A DNA stretch of 64,000 nucleotides, taken from assembly GCF_963169125.1 (NCBI RefSeq), contig NC_084798.1:202177481-202241480 (forward strand), written 5' to 3'. Both the position numbers and the translations under genes were made by a program. Shown piece by piece: positions 54,707-64,000 of the stretch. The notes under the pieces were generated by a model that searched no databases, had not been told where the DNA came from, and saw only the letters and a list, made by a program, of their open reading frames with translations. Position 1 is the first letter of the stretch, and each line of letters starts with the position of its first letter. The stretch comes from Humulus lupulus. Taxonomy: Eukaryota > Streptophyta > Magnoliopsida > Rosales > Cannabaceae.

Positions 54707-57700
54707 TTAGTTGAAGAAGTAAGGAGAATTAAGAACCTCTTGCAAATTAAAGTTGCCTCTCTCCGGAATAGGAGGAAACTCCAGTTCTGGATATGAAGTT
54801 TGGAAGTTTTCCAGCAACTGTCATTAGTCAGAGAAGGATTTATCAGAAGTTAGATAGAGGAGAAGAAAAAGAGTGTGGGAGAGTGGAGAAGAAGTATGAA
54901 ATTGATACTAATATCAGTGGAAACTTATGTCACAACTCATGACAGACTCACATTCTCAAGTACCGGCATGCTATACAGTTCCACAAATTGTTGACGAAGT
55001 ATCTGATTCATTTGGTCCACATCACATGCGTGAGTCCAGAACGAGTCGTGCACCCCTGAAACAAAGATATAGAATTGTCATTGACAAGGTAAGCTTCCAT
55101 TTTAACAACTGTTCGTATTTCTAATCATCTCAATAAGGAGCAGAAAGGCAGGAGAAAAGTTTCAACAATTTCCAGGCACAGATATGAACGTTAAAATTCC
55201 GTAATATAAATGGAGGTTAAGGTTTTTTCTATGCCAACCAAATTTACAATATCCTTGTCCAAATTGAAATCTTTTATTGAATAACCAGTATCGCTATAAC
55301 AGATACAAACCTGCAAAACATAAGCCAGCATCCCTGCAGGCGAGAGCAGTCATCATCATGTGCGAACCGTCGAGTGAGTGAACGAAATTTGGAGGAAAAG
55401 CAGATCTTTGTTTTCTCACATCTACCTGAGTACAGTAAAAGATGAAGCTGCTTAGCAATAATGGCAGATTGCCTACATCATATAGAATGAAAGAGATGGT
55501 CATATAAACTTACAGAGCTACCCTCTCTCTGCAGGGCCAAAATCTGCAAAGATGTTTTCACCTGCAGCACAAAGTAGAGAATTACAAGAAATTCTACTAA
55601 CTACAGCTGGTCAGGGAAACCATGATCTAGAGGACTCAAAGAAAGCCTTCAGCTGAAGAAAGGGCATTTATTTTTGTCCAGGTAAAATGTTTTCCCAAAT
55701 GATTGTCTTTCTACTTAAAGGATTGAACCTCACATAAATGATTTGAAGAGTAAAGGATATGAGAGACGGGCCATTCTCTTTCAGCTACTAGAGGTGTAAC
55801 TCAATTGGAAAGGGGTAGTTGTTGCGATTATGCCATTCTTTCAACCGTAGTAATCACAAATCTACCATGACTAGTCTACAGTTCGATAGGCTGTGCAAAT
55901 TTTTACTAGCATCTGCTGAGTGGCTCTAAAAATAAGCATGCATCACTCTATTTTATATAACAATGTTGAGAGGGAACAAATTTAGGATGCCGAACTCTAG
56001 GCTGCCAATAACTAGCCAGCTGATGATTCCTCACATGAGAAATTTTTAAAGATGATCTTATTGAATCCTAACAAATATTTCTAGGCATTCAGAAATATAT
56101 ATATATATATATATATGTTCTAGGCCTCACTTTTTCTTGTATGAATTTTCTAATGTTACGAATTTGAGGTTTTGTTTTGAATAATATATCTATATATAAA
56201 TAAATTCTAGTTTCCATTATAACTCAACTAGAGGTAGATCATAAAATTTTGGTGAGGCTAAAAGTTAAATTTTGATATAGATAGTATACTAATGTTCAAA
56301 AAAATTGTCTCACTTACCAGATGTCTTTCATTTTTATAGTAAGGTTGCACAACAGGAAGTCCTAAAGGAGTGGTCCATTGGACTGGTTGATTTTGTGAAG
56401 CAACTACCTGCAACAAGTTTACAAATCAATCATTCAAAATCTGGGTGTGGGGAAAAAATCTCCAGATCTACTCTCTGGTCTGTGTTTATTGCCCAAACCT
56501 TGACAAAAAAGTCATACCTTGGCACAATCACCAAGCCAGCCCATTACTGCACGGGCAGCTTGGAATATCTCTCCAAGGGAAGCCAATGTCACCTATGTCA
56601 AAACATTTAGGAAAAATTGTGAAAGAAATAACATCGGAAAAAGAAACAAGAAAAGACATGAACGAATTTTCAAATGTTAGAAATGAACTCCCAATGACAC
56701 AATAATGCAATAGTGTATACTATGGAACTTTAAGAAGTGAGAGAGGAAAAAAAAAACTAATTAAGATTCAAACAAAACTATAAGAAAATATATTAACTTT
56801 GGCAATCATGCATGCATGCCCAACACCAAGCTTGACCTAATTTACAAGAAATATACTTAGACTAAATTGGTTAATTATACATTTATAGTTCATAATCATT
56901 GCAGTGAATTGCCAAATGATGAATCCATTAAATTTCTGTAGTTAATTTTAGACCTATACAAAAAAAATTAAGGTGGAGCTTTAGGCAATTCCTGCAGTAA
57001 CAACAAAGCCTAATGTTTTACTCACTTTAGCAGCGTAACAAGAAGCACTGAATAGTTGTTCATCATCATTGATGACACCCTTCTCCTCCAATCTTTTCTT
57101 TATCTGTTCACGTGCCCCCACATACGTAACACCATACACAGAAGTCATCACTGTCTGTTTCACCAATTTCCTATCAACCTGAAAACATCCAAATGTTATT
57201 TTTTGCTGGCACATGTCACCAAAAGTTATATATATCTTAGGTGTGAATTTCAACTTTAAACTCCCAAAAAAAAAAAATACCTGATCAATTAGAATCTTGG
57301 CTAATAAAGCACTTGGGTGGCGAGCGGGGTCCTTGTTGCTGTCGTTAATCATAATAGTGTGAACCCTACAAAGGTGACGTATACACATTAGAAGATTGAG
57401 TTGAGCCCAAAATATTTAAAAAATATAAAAGCCAATATAATCTCATGAAAGGATCATACACTAGTTTGCTAAGCTTTCAAATTATTACACTTCTAAGAAT
57501 AAATTGAAAGGCATGCAAAATTTGCCTCTCAAGACTCTGCATACAGGAAAAAAAGAAAGTAAAGATTACTTTTAAGGCTTGGTAGCATTACACCTTTTTT
57601 TTAGCAATGTTAACACCTTGGGTTGTGAATTGTGATAAAGGTCTCTTCTTTTGTATCTTTGAGTGATCAAGTCATTATTTTCTCTTTTCTCTAAGCAAGT

Positions 57701-60700
57701 TCTTGGAAAGATTATGTTTAGCTGTTTATTTCTAGCCTTCAGTCAACTCTTTTCACAAAGTTTCTAGTCCCTGAAAGCAGACCCATAAAATTGTACATGA
57801 GAGCCAGATACTCACATAGTTCTTTCTTTTGAGATTGGTTAAATATAATAATTAAGTTGTTTACACAATATGGTGCAAAACACTAAATAGTTTTCACTTA
57901 AGTTGAAGTGAAAACATGAGATTTTGGAGTAGGCATCTATAATTGACTTTTATGGGTCTAAAGTGATACATTGAGGTATCTAAGCATGCCCAAACAGTTT
58001 GGAAGCATTTAGAGGGGTTTAATGTCATTTTTTGAGAAATTGACTAGTGTGTGTGGCGTTGCGTCGCCTCCTAAGTGGCGATGCATCACCTAATGCCTTA
58101 GGGCTTTGAGAAACCCATCGCCTGGCATCGCCTATAGACACGCGTTGCCTGACATGTCCGTACAGAAACGTGTTTTAGCTCCAAAATGATGTGTTCAAAA
58201 GTTCTAATCCTATTGGTTAGACTTAATGATGATACCTGTACTATAAATAAGGGTTATTAGAGTTGTAAAACCTTAATCACACTTTTCAACTCTCTCTAAC
58301 CTCTCTCACTTTCTCTAGCTCTCAAAGATCATAAGTTTTTTCCAAGAAACTCATCAAGAATTGCTTGACATTGCTTGACTTTGTAAGCTTCAAAGGCTTG
58401 TTCAATCTCAAATCTCATTCTATCTTGGCAAAGCTTCAAGCAACAATGGGAAGGCTTGGAATAGAGATTTTGGACAACGATAATCCTCGTATATAAGCCT
58501 TTAGATTTTCCCCATGAAGATTCAATTGTTCAAAATAAAGGTTGTATTTCTCTAAACTCTAACTATCTGAGATAGACTATTTTGATTTCGTTTTAGGGTT
58601 TCCCATTATATTTGTGTTCAAACATTTGATAGTTCTATAATATTTCATGTGAGGATTCCATTTATCTAGGAAGTGTAATCTCACTCTCCATTTTACATTT
58701 TTTTTCTATATTTTCTTTAATGTTTGAATTTTCAAGATTTGCCTTCATACTATGCATATGATTCTTGATTAGTCTCTGATTCTCGATTAGTCTATTAGGT
58801 TTGTATTATTGAAATTATTATTATTATTCATTGTTGATTTAGAAAGTGAAAGCCATAAATTCCCAACACTTTCAATATATTCTTTATTTGACAAACATAT
58901 TTTCAAAACGTTTCTCAGATTTTTCATTTGCGGAATTTAACACTTCTTTTCATATTTCTCAAGAAAATAAACAAGTTTCTTCATTTCTTGATTCTGCACA
59001 TAAACCACCAAAGCCATCTACATGTTCCTTTTTGTTTTCACAAGAAACTGGAAAAGAGCAAAAGTTAAGTAATTTGGTTTTGAGAGTTTATAACCATAAT
59101 CAAGAAATAAAGAAACTTGTTCAGTTTGGAGTTGGAGTTTATAGACATTAAAATGTCTACATTGGATATTCTTAGTCTCAGAATTTGGGATTTATTAGCG
59201 TTTCCTTGAGTAAAAAAAAACTTATTTTAGACAGCACGACAAAAATTCGTCCAACTTTTTTGATAATATATAATAGACAATTGTAGTGTACCTTCTAGCA
59301 ATTTCAGAATAAACATCAGCAGGTTTCACTCCAGCAACCAAGTTGACCGCAGCTGCTTCTAACTAAGAAAGGGCAACATGAATGCAATTCAAGGCAATTA
59401 GCAAACCCACATACATTATATCATCTAAAAGATATTAGACATTCTTCAATTTGGCTAAAAGATATTAGAGAACATTGTTGAATTTGACTAAAATATATTA
59501 GAGGACAATCTTGAATTTGACCAGGCTTCAGAGCATAATTAGTAAGCTTGATACATGAGCAACTGCATATTTTTCTGATATGTAACTTAATAGACGACGT
59601 AAATGAAAGACTGAAATATGGGTGTTAGTGATTCAAATTATGATCAATTTCTTGAAGCGCAATTTTTTTTTTTAAATTGAAAAAGCATGCCAAAATATAG
59701 CTGAAATGACTGTTGGCAATAAGGCTCATAAATCAGTGTTAACAATGATGCCTTAAGTACATAAATTGACTGTTCAACATCCAAAAAGAAAAAATTTCAG
59801 ATTTGTATTGCCAAGAAGTTGAGGTGAATCAAAGTATAAATTAAAGGAAGGAAGAAAAAAAAATTGTGTTTAATTTCCATTTACTAGCATTTTATGGTAT
59901 ATTGTTTAAGCTTTTACCTAAGTTAAGATCCTCATGGGCAGCTATTTTTTATCAACCTTTTGCCAATACAGATTAGAATCTTCTCGTTAAAGCTTTCACA
60001 TTTAATGGCTCAATTGACATATTTTATCACATCCACAATGCAGTATTTATGAAGAAAAAAGATTATAATACAGAAGAAATAAAGTACAGAGATGGAGAAA
60101 GCATACACTGTTTCTGCCCAAGGCAGCATAGTGCTGCAAGCCATTACATGAACCATCCTGTAAAATTTTAAAGTTCGACATTAATATCCAATGTAACATA
60201 AACATATATTAAATGTGTATAGAGAGAAGACACAAAACCCGAAGGGAGAGAAATGGAAAATAAATAACGATGGGCAGAACTTAAGATTCCAGCAGCTAAT
60301 GGAGGGCATATATGTTTATCACTATTTATTAGTCCTCCCATGATATTGATATCAAAAGGTGATCAAAATTTCCGGTGCCTGATATAAAAGGGGAAAATGG
60401 GAAAATGAAGCTCTTGTACACCTAGCTCCACACTGCCAACAAAATGTGACCAGAACATCCTCTTTTTTTTTATCATCTTTATTAACTCTCAAGTAAGTCA
60501 AAGATCACAACAAGATAGGAGGATATTAACACTCCAGAGATAAATGGGGCAGAAAATAGGCATGCTTTCATTTGTCTAAAATTATACAAAGAAAACATTG
60601 TCGAAAAGAGGAAGTACAATAATTTAAAATAAAAGAGTTGCATAAGCTATCAATCCCCCCTTTAAACATACAGAGGCTTCTAATAAGGCATTTACCTGAT

Positions 60701-63700
60701 GAATTGGCAAGTGAGAAATAACAGTATGTGGTGATGAGCTGTTTAATGCTTCTGTTAAATTAATACAAGCAGCTAAGCATTGAAAAGGATCTTCAGCCCC
60801 CAGCCACCAGCGGTCTCCATGAACAGGGTTGTTTGCTGAATCTAATATATCTTCAATATGGTTATCCACAAACGCTAGTCGCCCATCATATGAAAGCTTT
60901 TCAACTCCACCAGCATACAGGTTTGCTAATTGTATCTTAAGCCAGCGTAAACCAGACTTGCCTAATGGCCGTCCTTCAGCAAACTCAAGAACTCCACGAC
61001 AGAGATCAGAACTCAAATGATTCAAATGGGGGTGCATAGGGTATGCTCTCCCTCTGAAATCAAGATTATGTGGATAATAAAAGCCCTCCTCATCTTTCAT
61101 TCTTCGAGCCACCTTTTCAGAATCAATTTTCTCACTATCAGTACACACATATTTCACTTAAATGCTGCAAAGTCAACACAACTCTTGAAAGCATTGTGTA
61201 GTGGTTTGTAATTTCAAATTCCAAATACATTACTTACAACTGAAGCTTACGGGTTATAAAATCATTTTCCACTAATAAAATGAGAAGAAGACACTTACCG
61301 AAAGCTTGAGTTCAACATCACATCGTAAAGAATGTCTTTCTGAGTTTACTTTCCTTGCTTTTCTCACTTTCCACTTCCATTGTTGGATTTCTGCTAAATC
61401 ATCTGAGATTGGTTTCTCTGGTACAGTAACCTATGGCCAATTAAGATGAATGAAACAATCAATGGGAGACTAACTAATATACAATGCAGTAAAAGAGCCC
61501 AACAATAATGTCAAGCAAGTTTATTAAGGGGATTGGATACAAGATCCCACTCTAATTTCTTGCTAGTCTAATCGAAAGATAACATTTAGAGGCATTATTT
61601 TTCTACAGAATTCCTCGGATCATTTAATCAATTTTGTTTAATGCTGATAGAAAACTAGACTAGTTTTTTTAGGAGCTGGAAAAATAAACTTAGAAGACAG
61701 TATTTTATCTTGGGAAAAAAAAGACCATAGAAAAATTAAGCATGTACATACATCTTTACGATCAACTAAGCCAGCAACATTGCCACCTCCATCCCAAATG
61801 CTCTCCACCACACTAAATACTTTTTTATTCACCCTCCACTTGACACTCCCAAGCATATCCAGAGCCTGAGATGCAAACAGCAAAAAAATTGGGTAAAAAA
61901 ATAATTCATTATGCATTAGAATAAAATCAATCTGAAAGAGAACTACAAATTGGACATAACCTATAATTTGAATATACAGAAAATATATGCCATGTAAGCA
62001 GCTTCTGTGATTTGTATGTATGATAATAAAAGTATGCAGTTCAAGTAGAATAACCAAAGAGAAAAAACAATGATCACATTAATTACTTCAAATTAAATAA
62101 ATTTCTAATTCTACAAGAAAGTTGTGCATGAAACTGATAGGAATTTCCTGTCAAAACAGATCAAACAGTAGCCAAACACAGAGAAATAGAATGAAAATCT
62201 GTATGTATTCAACCTCCTGGAATTCGAGAGCCAGGGTCTCTCCCAAAGCTGGTTACAGCCGCTAATTCCTCCACAAGCCTCACACACTTCTCACTCACAA
62301 CTTATTCTATTACACTAGACCTCACTCTAACCCATCCACTCCACTCCCATACAATACCAACCCTTCTAACTAACTTCTAGCCACTTTTTGTGCTTACCTC
62401 ACCTTTCCCTTTCCTAGAGTACAAGTATGTGATTGAAGGTCTATCAGAAACTTCTCACCTCAAATACTTTCTGCATCTGCTTTCCTGGAGCAGCCCTAAG
62501 TGCTTCTCGCTGCTTCCTGGATCCATGAGTGCGCATAACATAAGAAGGTAGAAACAGATGCCCACCCTTGTCATATCTGGAAAAAAAAAGTACAAAAGAT
62601 ATCCAAAACTTGAGTTGCAAAGATATTTTACAAAATAAAGGAAACCAAATTGTCAACAATTCCATTCAAACAATGATGTCTTTTCATGTAAACTTTCACT
62701 CCCTAGCACAATTTAATGTCAGAGAGAAACAACATGAAATCATTTATTTTAACTATATCGTACCCTTTCCATTTTCTTGGAGGTATCAACATTGGCACAT
62801 AAGGAATTGGGATGAGCTTAACCTGTTAGAAACAAAGGCAGAAGATAATTACATAACAATAGGCAATTAAAAAGTGAAAAATAATCATAGGGCACTTTCA
62901 TATGCATATCACGTTTTGGTAAATGTTTAAAATATTTAAGAAAGCAAGATATATACAGACTACAGATAATTAGGTCTCACAAATTGCTTTTCAGGTGACT
63001 CAAGTTTACAAAGTTGAAATTACATTATTTAGTTTTTTTTTTAAAAAAAAGGTAGATATGGTTGGAAGAAAAGAAATATTTCTTTTCTAATTCATAATGA
63101 ATCAAAAAGTTAAAAGCACATTTAACAATAATTTAATAATGCAAATTACTTTCATGTATATTAAAAAGGGTAACAAAAATAATTCTTAACTTACAGTTCT
63201 ATCAAGCCCTGCAAGAAGTAAGGGATCACATTCTATAACTCCATAATTCCTCAGAAATTTCTGCCTGTTAAGATTTAAAAAAAGAAAAAAGTTTCATAAT
63301 AACAATGTGAATAAGAAAAAAACTAAAAGTCACTTTATTAAGTCTATTCTTGTGTTAAAAGATGAATATGCACCAAAAATAAATAAATAAATAACTTGCT
63401 CAATAACCAATTACTTGTAAGGTAGTGTAGTGCATTATCATTATGTTCCAGGGTACACAATCCAAAACCGATTCTAAGAAGTGAGTTGCTTCTTTTACTG
63501 TTCTTTGACAAAAACTAAAACAAACAATTCTTTTGAAACCTATAATGTTTATAGACTCACCCTGTCTTTGCAATGGATTTTAGTCTATGCCTAAACGCAG
63601 GTCTAACATCAGGTGGAACATCTCCTGATTGATCAAGTGGAGGTTGTACGAAAGCTGTTTCAGTTAATAAATCTATCAAACGACATCCCAGCTGCAAAAT

Positions 63701-64000
63701 TACAGTGTATAAAAAAATGTCTCAAAGTCAAGAATTTTGTTCAAAATCTGATCCATAACCATTCAGAATAACAAGAGATGCCAAGAGCCACAAACCTTAG
63801 CCTGCGTTTCTCGACTCCAAGGCTCAAACTCTTCTTTTACCAGCAGCTTTTGTGCCAAACTCAGTCTTCTCGTTCTAATTAAACCAATAATATTTTTCCT
63901 AAGTATCTCCTTTTCCTTACTCTGACCCTCTTCATTGTCATCTACATTCTCCTTTCTCTGAATTTTTTTAGTACTCTCCAGAAAACTTTGAATTCTCACC
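54707..64000 (-). CDS. RPOT: Phage-type (T7-like) organelle RNA polymerase RPOT, 5' end outside window
   Basis: Eighteen exons on the minus strand, 5' to 3': >64000-63796, 63691-63561, 63264-63195, 62822-62764, 62576-62459, 61865-61752, 61430-61299, 61112-60696, 60157-60107, 59362-59292, 57365-57281, 57178-57026, 56592-56518, 56407-56318, 55561-55514, 55425-55311, 55055-54952, 54817-54707. All junctions are GT..AG and the frame stays open. Landmarks: [10 protein letters not shown] (exon 8), [14 protein letters not shown] with the catalytic Asp (exon 9), [17 protein letters not shown] with the catalytic Lys and Tyr (exon 12), [12 protein letters not shown] with the second catalytic Asp (exon 17), and the C-terminal SPYFFN followed by TAA. 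Single-subunit polymerases of this kind transcribe mitochondrial and plastid genes. The first 300-400 residues with the targeting peptide are missing, so mitochondrial (RpoTm/RpoTmp) and plastid (RpoTp) types cannot be told apart safely. The catalytic core looks intact. Confidence 0.95.
57840..59150 (+). other. LTR-like insertion in RPOT intron between exons 10 and 11
   Basis: This intron (57366-59291) is 1.9 kb, much longer than its neighbours. It contains, on the plus strand (antisense to RPOT), a GC-palindrome module, a TATA box (58242-58249), a CT-rich leader, and a Lys/Ser/Phe-rich open stretch at 58846-59151 that lacks an ATG. The layout is that of an LTR or the start of a transposon. 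No TSD or second LTR was found. Confidence 0.45.
58054..58150 (+). promoter_or_regulatory. GC-rich palindrome module inside the RPOT intron
   Basis: Self-complementary words GGCGTTGCGTCGCC, GGCGATGCATCACC, CATCGCCTGGCATCGCC and ACGCGTTGCCTG. A TATA box TATAAATA follows at 58242, about 90 bp downstream. The words differ from GCCGCGGC but the spacing and position match the other modules. Confidence 0.5.

Noticed and set aside
58846..59151. 101-residue plus-strand frame in the RPOT intron
   Set aside because: It has no ATG (opens with GTG) and no recognisable domain; listed only as part of the LTR-like insertion.
1..64000. tRNA, rRNA and snoRNA genes
   Set aside because: None could be recognised by eye; the tRNA-like matches are only the retrotransposon primer sites.

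Overview
This window is nuclear DNA from a flowering plant, probably a eudicot. The evidence is spliced genes with GT..AG introns, a chloroplast-type pentatricopeptide repeat (PPR) protein, a phage-type organelle RNA polymerase, an 11S legumin relic, and Ty1/copia, Ty3/gypsy and Mutator-like (MULE) transposons. I cannot name the species.

Only two host genes look functional. One is an intronless PPR gene at 17357-20029 (+), the apparent orthologue of Arabidopsis At4g30825/BFA2. The other is the 3' part (18 exons) of a T7-phage-type RNA polymerase gene, RPOT, at 54707-64000 (-), whose 5' end lies beyond the window. Both products act in organelle gene expression. About 34 kb of mostly transposon-derived DNA separates them.

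Layout: 1-787 AT-rich intergenic. 793-16816 is a three-level nest: a copia element (TSD ATTTG) split by a gypsy element at 3087-14293 (TSD TTTTG), itself split by a reverse-oriented solo LTR at 8747-10671 (TSD TGTAC). 17357-20029 is the PPR gene. 21156-27795 is a second, decayed copia element holding a 1.4-kb solo LTR at 25331-26741 (TSD GTTGG). 28064-28907 is an 11S globulin (legumin/edestin-type) pseudogene. 29350-29775 is a tandem repeat carrying the palindrome GGTAAC-NN-GTTACC. About 31-52 kb looks like a large composite MULE: an intact ORF with the 'putative plant transposon protein' domain (36329-37540), a broken DUF1985-Ulp1 protease gene (41053-44766), a broken MULE transposase on the minus strand (47320-49742), arrays of an AT-rich ~200-bp repeat, and captured fragments of host genes (DNA polymerase epsilon twice, a WIT-like coiled-coil protein twice, an EDRF1-like protein, an oligopeptide transporter).

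The most unusual signal is a small promoter module. Three to several GC-rich self-complementary words (type GCGCCGCGGC) are spaced about 20-45 bp apart, usually 20-90 bp upstream of a TATA box. It recurs in unrelated elements: a gypsy LTR, an unrelated solo LTR, two MULE gene leaders (plus a third MULE copy), and in a variant form in an LTR-like insertion inside an RPOT intron. A second recurrent signal is that most premature stops in the transposons are TAG where the family has CAG, as expected from deamination of methylated CHG sites.
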